Shown here: piece by piece, positions 1 through 7,104 of the stretch | Numbering within the stretch: the first letter of the stretch is position 1 | How the letters are laid out: each line of letters opens with the position of its first letter | From: Metapseudomonas resinovorans DSM 21078 | GTDB lineage: Bacteria > Pseudomonadota > Gammaproteobacteria > Pseudomonadales > Pseudomonadaceae | DNA: 64,000 bases | Assembly: GCF_000423545.1 (NCBI RefSeq) | Contig: NZ_KE384030.1 | Coordinates: 186,001-250,000 of the forward strand | Direction of reading: 5' to 3' | Notes under the pieces: model-generated | What the model saw: the letters and a program-made list of their open reading frames with translations, nothing else | The model's database searches: none | What the model was told of the DNA's origin: nothing | Made by a program: the position numbers and the translations under genes

Positions 1-713
1 GAACCCAGCGACAGGCCACTGAAGGCCTGGCCGAGCAACTCGCCCACCAGCAACCGGCGCTTGACCTGGCTCAGGCTGGTTTCGGCAGCGGTGCGCACGC
101 CCGCATCGGTTTCCACGGCCGGATCGAGCAAGGCTTCGAGGCGGGTGCGAGCCAGCGGGTCGCCGGTTTCGCCGAGCAGGCGCACGGCGTTGAGGCGGAT
201 GGCCGGGTCCGGGTCGACCAGCTGCAGGTTGGCCAGGGCGAGGGAGAGGGCGTCACGCACGCCGGCATCCTCTTCGGCCACCATGCGCTGGTTGAGCAGG
301 GGCAATTGGGCGGGCTTGGCGCTCTTCTGCAGTTGGCGCGCGGCGTCCAGGCGAATGGTGGGTTCGGCGGCAAGCAGTTGGTGGCTGGCCTGGGCGGTGA
401 TCAGAAGGCCGCGCAGGCGGTTGTTCAGGCGCAGTTTCTTCGGTGTACCGCTGGGGGCGGCGTCACCTTCGGCGGCGGCATAGGCGCCATCCTGTTCGAT
501 GAAGGCCTGTTTGGCGTCAACGGCGAAGCGGCCCTGCTGCAGGGCATCGAGCAGCGGCTGGCGCGCGGCGTCGGGCTCGGCGGCCCAGCGCTCCAGCAGT
601 TTCGCCTGCTGTGCCGGATTGGCCGCGGCGAAGTCGTTGGCGTCGCCGGCCAGTGCTTCGACAGGAAGCAGCAGGGCCAGGGCGAGGAGGATTCGGTAGA
701 GGACTGTCGGCAT
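1..713 (-). CDS. urtB: Urea ABC transporter permease UrtB, N-terminal part
   Basis: The N-terminal 237 codons of the inner-membrane permease of the UrtABCDE urea importer; the C-terminus lies beyond the left edge. The start at 713 (MPTVLYRILLALALLLP) gives a signal-peptide-like helix and has AGGA six bases upstream; an in-frame ATG at 731 lacks that. A roughly 200-residue periplasmic helical extension with HEAT-like spacing follows, a feature of UrtB that ordinary LIV-type permeases lack. The last visible residues, LLGQAFSGLSLG, are the usual entry to the first permease transmembrane segment. It lies directly downstream of urtA on the same strand, as in urt operons. Confidence 0.9.
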   Translation of the reverse strand, partial: MPTVLYRILLALALLLPVEALAGDANDFAAANPAQQAKLLERWAAEPDAARQPLLDALQQGRFAVDAKQAFIEQDGAYAAAEGDAAPSGTPKKLRLNNRLRGLLITAQASHQLLAAEPTIRLDAARQLQKSAKPAQLPLLNQRMVAEEDAGVRDALSLALANLQLVDPDPAIRLNAVRLLGETGDPLARTRLEALLDPAVETDAGVRTAAETSLSQVKRRLLVGELLGQAFSGLSLG

Positions 714-765
714 AGGGTGGTCCTGGTTCATGGCGCGGAGAGAGGGTTGTGCCAGCAGGCACCTC

Positions 766-812
766 CCTCACCCCCGGCCCCTCTCCCTACGGGAGAGGGG
801 CCGGGGGTGAGG
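766..812. repeat. Perfect 22-bp inverted repeat between urtA and urtB
   Basis: Two 22-base arms (766-787 and 791-812) are perfectly complementary around the loop TAC. The core stem is CCCCTCTCCC/GGGAGAGGGG. The same core recurs near 31250, 44080 and 50050, so this is a dispersed repeat. In RNA it would be a very stable hairpin and may lower expression of urtB relative to the abundant binding protein UrtA. Confidence 0.85.
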
Positions 813-853
813 AGAGTCAGGGTCAGCGCAGTCTCCGGACGTCCTCGTTCAAC

Positions 854-2119
854 TCAGTTTGTCTTCACCGCGTAGTCCGGCTTCTTGTCGTTGCCGGGGA
901 TGAAGGGGCTCCAGGGCTGGGCGCGCAGCGGGCCTTCGGTCTGCCAGACCACCGAGAACTGACCGTCTTCCTGGATTTCACCGATCATCACCGGCTTGTG
1001 CAGGTGGTGGTTGGTCTTGTCCATGGTCAGGGTGTAGCCGGAGGGCGCGGCGAAGGTCTGGCCGGCCAGGGCCTCGCGCACTTTGTCCACCTCGGTGGTA
1101 CCGGCCTTCTCGACGGCCTGGGCCCACATGTGGATGCCGACGTAGGTGGCTTCCATCGGGTCGTTGGTCACCGCGGTCTGGTAGTTGGGCAGGTTCTTGG
1201 CTTTCGCATAGGCCTTCCACTGCTCGACGAACGTGTCGTTGACCGGGTTATCCACGGACTCGAAGTAGTTCCAGGCGGCCAGGTGGCCCACCAGCGGCTT
1301 GGTGTCGATGCCGCGCAGTTCCTCTTCGCCCACCGAGAAGGCCACTACCGGCACGTCGGTGGCTTCCAGGCCCTGGTTGGCCAGTTCCTTGTAGAAGGGC
1401 ACGTTGGAGTCGCCGTTGACGGTGGAGATCACTGCGGTCTTGCCGCCGGCGGAGAACTTCTTGATGTTGGCGACGATGGTTTGATAGTCGCTGTGGCCGA
1501 AGGGGGTGTAGACCTCTTCGATGTCCTTGTCGGCGATGCCCTTGCTGTGCAGGAAGCTGCGCAGGATCTTGTTGGTGGTGCGCGGGTAGACGTAGTCGGT
1601 GCCCAGCAGGAAGAAGCGCTTGGCGCTGCCGCCGTCTTCGCTCATCAGGTATTCCACCGCCGGGATGGCCTGCTGGTTCGGCGCGGCGCCGGTATAGAAG
1701 ACGTTGGGGGAGAGTTCTTCACCTTCGTACTGCACCGGGTAGAAGAGCAGGCCGTTGAGCTCCTCGAACACCGGCAGCACGGACTTGCGCGATACCGAGG
1801 TCCAGCAGCCAAAGACTACGTCCACCTTGTCCTTGGTCAGCAGTTGACGGGCCTTCTCGGCGAACAGCGGCCAGTTGGAAGCCGGGTCGACCACCACCGG
1901 TTCAAGCTGCTTGCCGTTCACGCCGCCCTTGGCGTTGATCTCGGAGAGGGTCATCAGCGCCATGTCTTTCAGCGAGGTCTCGGAGATCGCCATGGTGCCG
2001 GACAGCGAGTGCAGGATGCCGACCTTGATGGTCTCGGCCGCCTGGATGGACCAGGACATGCCCATGGCGGCAATGGATGCGGAAAGGGTGAACGCCTTGA
2101 TCAGGCTGCGACGTTGCAT
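854..2119 (-). CDS. urtA: Urea ABC transporter substrate-binding protein UrtA
   Basis: Periplasmic urea-binding protein, 421 residues, the usual family length. It begins MQRRSLIKAFTLSASIAAMGMS, a signal peptide with a twin-Arg-like start, cleaved near IQAAETIKVG. The mature part is a type-I periplasmic binding fold (Peripla_BP, LIV-BP/AmiC type), starting VGILHSLSGTMAISE, with the family segments YPVQYEGEE and VFYTGAAPNQQ. The start at 2119 is chosen over an in-frame ATG at 2134 because GGAG lies at suitable distance and the signal peptide begins there. It is the first urt gene; urtB follows after 140 bp holding a stable hairpin. Upstream are a GntR regulator and allophanate hydrolase, consistent with a urea-nitrogen locus. 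Confidence 0.95.
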   Translation of the reverse strand: MQRRSLIKAFTLSASIAAMGMSWSIQAAETIKVGILHSLSGTMAISETSLKDMALMTLSEINAKGGVNGKQLEPVVVDPASNWPLFAEKARQLLTKDKVDVVFGCWTSVSRKSVLPVFEELNGLLFYPVQYEGEELSPNVFYTGAAPNQQAIPAVEYLMSEDGGSAKRFFLLGTDYVYPRTTNKILRSFLHSKGIADKDIEEVYTPFGHSDYQTIVANIKKFSAGGKTAVISTVNGDSNVPFYKELANQGLEATDVPVVAFSVGEEELRGIDTKPLVGHLAAWNYFESVDNPVNDTFVEQWKAYAKAKNLPNYQTAVTNDPMEATYVGIHMWAQAVEKAGTTEVDKVREALAGQTFAAPSGYTLTMDKTNHHLHKPVMIGEIQEDGQFSVVWQTEGPLRAQPWSPFIPGNDKKPDYAVKTN

Positions 2120-2204
2120 GGGGTCGGTCTCCATTCTCACAAGTGTTTGAAATTACTGCATTTATTGGCTTGTTATCCGGGCAGTTTTCAAAGGGTCTTC
2201 CTCG

Positions 2205-2921
2205 TCACCCTTGGGCCGGCTGCGGTCTTTGCCGAGCGCTGTGCAACATGTGCAGGGTGATCTTGCGTACTTCGGCCTTGCTCGTTTCGATGTGGGTCCT
2301 CAGCAATTGCTGTGCCTCTTCGCACTTTCGCTCGCCAATGGCCTGGAGAATCGCTGCGTGCTCCCGGTAGGTGGCGTCGATGCGCGGCGCCTGGGTGAAG
2401 TCCAGGCGGCGGATGATGCGGATCTTTTCGCTGACTTCGCGGTGGATACGGGCCATCTCGCGATTGCCTGCGGCTTCCACCAGATGGCAGTGGAAGTCCT
2501 CGTCCAGGCGCGACACTTCGAAGCCGTCCTGTGGTTGCGGTTGCACCAACCAGGTGCGACTGAGCCGTTGCAGTGCTTCGGGTTGCTCCTGTGTGGGGCG
2601 CGCACAGTGGCGACGTACCGCTTCCAGTTCGAGGACGATGCGCAGCTCGTACAGCTCCTCGAAATGGTCGAAGTCGAAAGCCTTCACCTGCCAGCCGCTG
2701 CGAAAGCGAACTTCCAGGTAACCCTCGCGCTCCAGGCGGTGCAGGGCCTGTCGTACAGGCGTGCGACTGGCTTGCATGCGCTCGGCCACATCGCCCTCGC
2801 TGAAGCGGTCGCCGGGCAGCAGGCGGAACTCGCTGATCTCGCTCTTGAGCCGGGCGTAGATGCGCCCGGCGAGACTTTCGGGGCGCTCGCGGCGCCCGTT
2901 AGTGGTGCTGGCGAGCTGCAT
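2205..2921 (-). CDS. GntR-family (FadR/FCD type) transcriptional regulator
   Basis: A 238-residue DNA-binding regulator. The N-terminal winged helix covers roughly residues 15-85 (RIYARLKSEISEFRLLPGD, then ASRTPVRQALHRLEREGYL, the GntR recognition region). An FCD ligand-binding domain follows, with the family's metal-site acids and histidines in RLDEDFHCHLVEAAGN and TYREHAAILQAI. It starts two bases after the stop of allophanate hydrolase, so the two are almost certainly co-transcribed, with urtA next in the same direction. It probably senses a urea or ureide metabolite and controls this cluster; the ligand is inferred from context only. Confidence 0.9.
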   Translation of the reverse strand: MQLASTTNGRRERPESLAGRIYARLKSEISEFRLLPGDRFSEGDVAERMQASRTPVRQALHRLEREGYLEVRFRSGWQVKAFDFDHFEELYELRIVLELEAVRRHCARPTQEQPEALQRLSRTWLVQPQPQDGFEVSRLDEDFHCHLVEAAGNREMARIHREVSEKIRIIRRLDFTQAPRIDATYREHAAILQAIGERKCEEAQQLLRTHIETSKAEVRKITLHMLHSARQRPQPAQG

Positions 2922-2923
2922 GG

Positions 2924-4717
2924 TCAGCGCTGCTGGCTGGCGATGAAGGCGCGCCAGCCGCCGAAGCCGGTGATGTCGCGAGCGCCTTCCAGGGCGTAGG
3001 GCTCGCAGATGAAGCCTTTCACCCAGCGGCCGTCTTCCAGCTGCAGGTTGCCGATGCCCAGTGGCGGAGGAATCTCGGCGACGAATTCGCCGAAGCGCGC
3101 CAGGGGGATGTCCCAAAGCTCGACGATCAGCGGCGCACCGTCCTGGCTGCGGGCCAGGCCCGGTTTGGGCGGCACGGTGCCGGGCAGGGCGAACAGGCGG
3201 TAATCGGCGGCGGTGCGGGTTTCTTCCACCAGTACGGCGTCGCGGCTGGTGAGTTGGAAGTTCAGCGGCATGCCGGTGAGGTGCGCCCCCACTACCGCCA
3301 CCCGCACACAGCCAGGGGCCTGCTTGGCCGGCGCCTGTGCAGGCAGGGCGCGATTGGTGGCGCCCAGCGGCAGGTCGAGGCTGGCTTGCCAGCGCTTGCC
3401 GAAAGCGGCCAGGGCGGCGTCGTGCCAGGCCGGGGCGAGCAGGGTGATGCCGGCCGGCAGGCCGTCGGTACGAAACCCGGCGGGCAGGGCCAGGGCGCTG
3501 AGGTCGGAGAAGTTGGTGAAGTTGGTGTAGGTGCCGAACTGGGCGTTGAAGAGCACCGGTTCTTCGGCCATTTCGGCGATGCGGCGGATGGTGGGCGAGG
3601 TGGGCACCACCAGGGCATCGAAGGGTTCCAGAGCCAGGTTGATCCGGCGCGCCAGTTCGGCCCGCAGGTACTCGGCCCTGTAGGCGTCGCAAGCGCTGTA
3701 GTTCTGGCCGTTCTCGACGATGCCGCGCACCACCGGGTCGATGTGCGCAGGGTCGACGCCCTCGACCGCCACGGTGCGCTCGGCCACCCAGGAGCCCTGG
3801 TAGAGCTGCTCGGCCAATTGGCGGAAGGGGCTGAAGTCGATTGGCGTGATCTCGGCACCGAGGGCGCGGAGCTTGTCCAGCGCGGTCTCGAAGACGACGC
3901 GGGTCTGCTCGTCACCGAAGAACTCCAGCACATCCGGTATGGCGAACTTCGGCTTGACGCCCATGCCCACCGGCGCGCTGTTGGGGTTATTCCGCGAGTA
4001 GGGATCAAGGGCGTCGTAGCCGCCGGCAATGCGCGCTACGGTCTCGGCGTCGGCCACGGTCAGGGCAAACACCGAAATGCAGTCGATCGTGCGGCAGGCC
4101 GGAACCAGCCCGGTGTTGGGCAGCCAGCCCTTGGTGGGTTTCAGCCCGACGATGTTGTTGAAGCCGGCGGGCACGCGGCCGGAGCCGGCGGTGTCGGTGC
4201 CGAGGGAGAAGGGCACCAAGCTGCGAGCGACCACCGAGGCCGAGCCGGAGCTGGAGCCGCCACTGACGTACTCGGGGTTGAAGGCGTTGCTTACCGCGCC
4301 GTAGGGCGAGCGGGTGCCCACCAGGCCGGTGGCGAACTGGTCGAGGTTGGTCTTGCCAATGAGGATGGCGCCGGCTGCGCGCAGGCGGGCGACCACCGTG
4401 GCGTCCTCGCTGGCCGGGTAGGCGAATTCGGGGCAGGCAGCCGTGGTGGTCCAGCCGGCGGCGTCGATGTTGTCCTTGATGGCGAAGGGCACGCCGTACA
4501 GCGGCAGGCGCTCCTGACGGCCTTCGGCGGCAGCGAGCAGGGTAGCCAGTTCGGCGAGCTGGCCGTCCAGCTGTTCGGCGCTGACCAGGCTGATCCAGGC
4601 ATTGTCATCCGTGCTCAGACGCTGGCGCAGAGCGTGCAGCAGGTCGGCAGGTTGCAGTTGATCGCGATAGGCCTGTTGCCAGTCGGTCAGGGTAAAGGCG
4701 TTGGGGGCGTCGGACAT
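2924..4717 (-). CDS. atzF: Allophanate hydrolase (AtzF/DUR2 type)
   Basis: Hydrolyses allophanate to ammonia and CO2, the second step of the urea carboxylase route; cytosolic. 597 residues, the normal length. The N-terminal amidase-signature domain (about 1-440) keeps the Lys-Ser-cisSer triad: Lys in FAIKDNIDAAGW, Ser residues in GGSSSGSAS and in TDTAGSGRVPAG. The last 130 residues (from PGCVRVAVVGAHLTGMPLN to ITGFGGWRAFI) are the C-terminal domain specific to allophanate hydrolases. The start at 4717 (MSDAPNAFTL) is preferred; ATGs at 4732 and 4795 would add non-conserved residues. No urea carboxylase gene is adjacent, which is unusual. Confidence 0.93.
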   Translation of the reverse strand: MSDAPNAFTLTDWQQAYRDQLQPADLLHALRQRLSTDDNAWISLVSAEQLDGQLAELATLLAAAEGRQERLPLYGVPFAIKDNIDAAGWTTTAACPEFAYPASEDATVVARLRAAGAILIGKTNLDQFATGLVGTRSPYGAVSNAFNPEYVSGGSSSGSASVVARSLVPFSLGTDTAGSGRVPAGFNNIVGLKPTKGWLPNTGLVPACRTIDCISVFALTVADAETVARIAGGYDALDPYSRNNPNSAPVGMGVKPKFAIPDVLEFFGDEQTRVVFETALDKLRALGAEITPIDFSPFRQLAEQLYQGSWVAERTVAVEGVDPAHIDPVVRGIVENGQNYSACDAYRAEYLRAELARRINLALEPFDALVVPTSPTIRRIAEMAEEPVLFNAQFGTYTNFTNFSDLSALALPAGFRTDGLPAGITLLAPAWHDAALAAFGKRWQASLDLPLGATNRALPAQAPAKQAPGCVRVAVVGAHLTGMPLNFQLTSRDAVLVEETRTAADYRLFALPGTVPPKPGLARSQDGAPLIVELWDIPLARFGEFVAEIPPPLGIGNLQLEDGRWVKGFICEPYALEGARDITGFGGWRAFIASQQR

Positions 4718-4876
4718 ACTCTGGAGTTCCATCTTGTATCCAAGTTGGAATTCCCTTGAGCAAAGGTGGTGCCAGATCCGGGAAAGCCCTGTCATTGCTG
4801 GGCTTAAGTCGGAATTTTGGTGTTCTCGATGCGATTAGTTTCGCACCGCGCCAGGGCATGGGTAGGGAATCAGGAC

Positions 4877-4920
4877 GTAGGTTGGTGCAGAGCGAAGCGA
4901 AGCCCAACGCCGCGTTGGGC
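4877..4920. repeat. Dispersed intergenic repeat (AGCGAAGCGAAGCCCAAC family)
   Basis: A repeat beginning GTAGGTTGG, with the core GAGCGAAGCGAAGCCC and a terminal palindrome GCCCAACGC/GCGTTGGGC. Related copies occur in the window at 11318-11348 (opposite strand), 50801-50840 and 50985-51010. It lies between the divergently transcribed neighbourhoods of atzF and marC. The rest of 4718-4933 shows no gene. Confidence 0.7.
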
Positions 4921-4933
4921 ATCACGCACGAAG

Positions 4934-5530
4934 CTACAGCACCAGGTAATTCTTCACCCCGGTGAAGATGATCTGCGCGGCCAGGGCGCAGACGAACAGG
5001 CCCATCAGGCGACTGACGATCTGCAGGCCCTGGTCGCCAAGGAGACGTTCGATATGGTCGGAGAGATAGAGAATGGCGCCCACCGTTACGCTGGCGATGG
5101 CAATGGCGAACAGCGCGGTGAGCTTGTCGTCCCAGTGCACATGGCCCGCGCCCATCACCAGCATGGCGCCGATGGTGCCGGGGCCGACGGTGAGGGGGAT
5201 GGTCAGCGGCACGATGGTGACATCCTGCTGCACGTTGTCCGCCTGCACCGCCGGCTTGCCCTGGGCCATGCCGAGGGCGGAGATGAACAAAACGGTACCG
5301 GCGCCGATGCGGAAGGCGTCGATGGTGATGCCGAAAACATTGAAGATGGCCTGGCCAAACAGGTAGAGCAGGGCGCTGGCGACCAGGGTACCGAGGGCGA
5401 CTTTCCAGGCGAGCCTCTTGCGCTCCTTCACCGTGTAGCCACGGGTCAGGCTGATGAAGCAGGAGAGCACGAAGAAGGGGCTATAGAGCACCAGCATCTT
5501 CAGGTACAGGCTGGAAAGGCTTTCGAGCAT
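4934..5530 (-). CDS. MarC-family integral membrane protein
   Basis: A 198-residue inner-membrane protein with about six hydrophobic segments, matching the MarC/YhgN/YchE family (UPF0056). The characteristic sequence is FRIGAGTVLFISALGMAQG followed by the conserved polar and proline-rich stretch TIVPLTIPLTVGPGTIG. The biochemical role of the family is unknown, and the old link to multiple antibiotic resistance was not upheld for E. coli MarC. The start at 5530 (MLESLSSLYL) is preferred; an in-frame ATG at 5599 would add 23 hydrophilic residues. No obvious operon partner. Confidence 0.9.
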   Translation of the reverse strand: MLESLSSLYLKMLVLYSPFFVLSCFISLTRGYTVKERKRLAWKVALGTLVASALLYLFGQAIFNVFGITIDAFRIGAGTVLFISALGMAQGKPAVQADNVQQDVTIVPLTIPLTVGPGTIGAMLVMGAGHVHWDDKLTALFAIAIASVTVGAILYLSDHIERLLGDQGLQIVSRLMGLFVCALAAQIIFTGVKNYLVL

Positions 5531-5669
5531 GGGGGCATCCGTTCGTGACTGCGAGGGCCGTTCCTCAGTGTAGAGGCTGCCCTGCCATTGGGCGCACAAC
5601 TATAACCGCCCCGCCGTGGTCGGCTATACCTTCTCCCACTGGGTCGTTTCGTCGCGCAGGGAGCCGTTG

Positions 5670-5939
5670 ATGGCGCACATCAGCTTCACCCCCAACCTGC
5701 AGCGTCACCTCGATGTCCCCGAGCTGGATGTCATGGCCGTTTCTGTGGCCGAGGCGTTGGAGGCCGCTTTCGCCGCCAATCCACGGCTGCGCAGCTACCT
5801 GCTGGATGACCAGGGTCACCTGCGCCGGCATGTGGCGGTGTTCGTCGACGCCCAGCAAGTCAGCGACCGCCGCCGGCTCAGCGACCCGGTCGGGGCGGCC
5901 AGCGACATCTTCGTCGTCCAGGCGCTGTCCGGTGGTTGA
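5670..5939 (+). CDS. MoaD/ThiS-like ubiquitin-fold protein with C-terminal Gly-Gly
   Basis: An 89-residue protein (MAHISFTPNLQRHLDVPELD to VVQALSGG) with the length, beta-grasp pattern and terminal diglycine of MoaD/ThiS sulfur carriers. In such proteins the C-terminal glycine is adenylated and thiocarboxylated by an E1-like enzyme. No E1, moaE or thiG is nearby; instead it is followed after 21 bp by a BNR-repeat protein on the same strand. The start at 5670 is chosen because the fold begins there; an upstream ATG at 5616 adds 18 unlikely residues. Whether it really carries sulfur or modifies a protein cannot be told from sequence. Confidence 0.85.
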   Translation: MAHISFTPNLQRHLDVPELDVMAVSVAEALEAAFAANPRLRSYLLDDQGHLRRHVAVFVDAQQVSDRRRLSDPVGAASDIFVVQALSGG

Positions 5940-5960
5940 GCCGGAGCAAGGAGAAGGACC

Positions 5961-7040
5961 ATGAGCCGATGCATCCATGTGGCGACCCGCAAGGGCCTGC
6001 TGCGCTTCGAGCCTGAGGGTGATGGCTGGCGCCTGGCGCGTCAGGATTTCCTGGGCGAACCGGTGAGCATGCTGCTGGCCGATCCGCGTGACGGGCATCT
6101 TTACGCTGCCCTGCACCTGGGCCACTTCGGCCCCAAGCTGTGGCGCTCGGTTGATGCGGGACTCAACTGGGAAGAGATCGCCGCCCCGGCCTTTGCGCAG
6201 GCGGCGGAGGGCGAGGACGGGCCGTCGGTGGAGATGATCTGGTGCCTGGAGCCCGGCGGCCCCGACCAGCCTGGCACCCTGTGGGCAGGGACCATTCCCG
6301 GTGGCTTGTTCAGGTCTCGCGACCATGGCAGTTCCTGGGCCCTGGTGGACAGCCTGTGGCAGCGCCCGGAACGGGCCAACTGGTTCGGGGGTGGCTATGA
6401 CCAGCCGGGTATCCACTCCATCTGCGTGGACCCGCGCAACAGCCGGCACCTGACGTTGGCCGTGTCCTGCGGTGGCGTCTGGCACAGCGAGGATGAGGGG
6501 GCGAGCTGGAGCTACCGCACCCGTGGCATGCGCGCCGCGTACATGCCGCCGGAGCGCGCCGAGGAGCCGGACATCCAGGACCCGCACCGCATGGTGGCCT
6601 GCCCGGTTGATCCGGAGCGACTCTGGGTGCAACACCACAACGGCATCTTCGTCAGCGACGACCGAGGGCTGAACTGGCGGGAGATCCCGCAGGCCGGCCC
6701 GTCTACCTTCGGTTTCGCCGTTGCGGTGCATCCCTCCGAGCCGGACTGTGCCTGGTTCGTGCCGGCGGTGAAGGACGAATGCCGCGTCCCCGCCGACCAG
6801 CGTTTACGCGTTACGCGCACCCGTGATGGTGGCAAGCGCTTCGACGTACTGGAGCAGGGCCTGCCGCAGCAACTCTGCTACGACCTGGTGTATCGCCACG
6901 GGCTGGATGTGGACGAGAGCGGCCAGCGCCTGGTGATGGGTTCCACCACGGGGCATCTGTGGGTATCGGAGGATCAGGGCGATAGCTGGAACCTGGTGGC
7001 GGGGCACCTGCCGCCGATCTTCGCGGTGAGGTTTGGGTAG
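5961..7040 (+). CDS. BNR/Asp-box repeat (sialidase-like beta-propeller) protein
   Basis: 359 residues with no signal peptide, hence probably cytoplasmic. Repeated Asp-box motifs of the S-x-D-x-G-x-T-W type are visible: SVDAGLNWEE, SRDHGSSWAL, SEDEGASWSY, SDDRGLNWRE and SEDQGDSWNL, evenly spaced as in a six- or seven-bladed propeller. The family is often annotated as exo-alpha-sialidase or glycosyl hydrolase, but the sialidase Arg triad is not evident, so enzymatic activity is doubtful. GGAG is present before ATG 5961. It forms a two-gene unit with the ubiquitin-fold protein upstream, suggesting a shared, uncharacterised function. Confidence 0.85.
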   Translation: MSRCIHVATRKGLLRFEPEGDGWRLARQDFLGEPVSMLLADPRDGHLYAALHLGHFGPKLWRSVDAGLNWEEIAAPAFAQAAEGEDGPSVEMIWCLEPGGPDQPGTLWAGTIPGGLFRSRDHGSSWALVDSLWQRPERANWFGGGYDQPGIHSICVDPRNSRHLTLAVSCGGVWHSEDEGASWSYRTRGMRAAYMPPERAEEPDIQDPHRMVACPVDPERLWVQHHNGIFVSDDRGLNWREIPQAGPSTFGFAVAVHPSEPDCAWFVPAVKDECRVPADQRLRVTRTRDGGKRFDVLEQGLPQQLCYDLVYRHGLDVDESGQRLVMGSTTGHLWVSEDQGDSWNLVAGHLPPIFAVRFG

Positions 7041-7062
7041 GCCCGGACGCGCGGAATTGTAG

Positions 7063-7080
7063 GGTGGGCTTCAGCCCACC
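7063..7080. repeat. Short palindrome downstream of the BNR gene and retS
   Basis: GGTGGGCT and AGCCCACC separated by TC form an 18-bp hairpin between two convergent genes. It sits inside a short Pseudomonas-type repeat (GTAGGGTGGGCTTCAGCCCA). It could end transcription from either side, although no T-run follows. Confidence 0.55.
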
Positions 7081-7104
7081 ATTGAGGTGTGCTAGCGCCA
7101 AGTG

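Noticed and set aside
749-2260. Long open frame antisense to urtA
   Set aside because: It mirrors a clear gene in high-GC DNA and its translation is Gly/Val/His-rich without motifs. The same holds for the long frames antisense to atzF (3254-4759), retS (7102-8613), purH (11430-13544), speA (27847-29676), the A2M gene (35651-39388) and fdnG (45980-49144).
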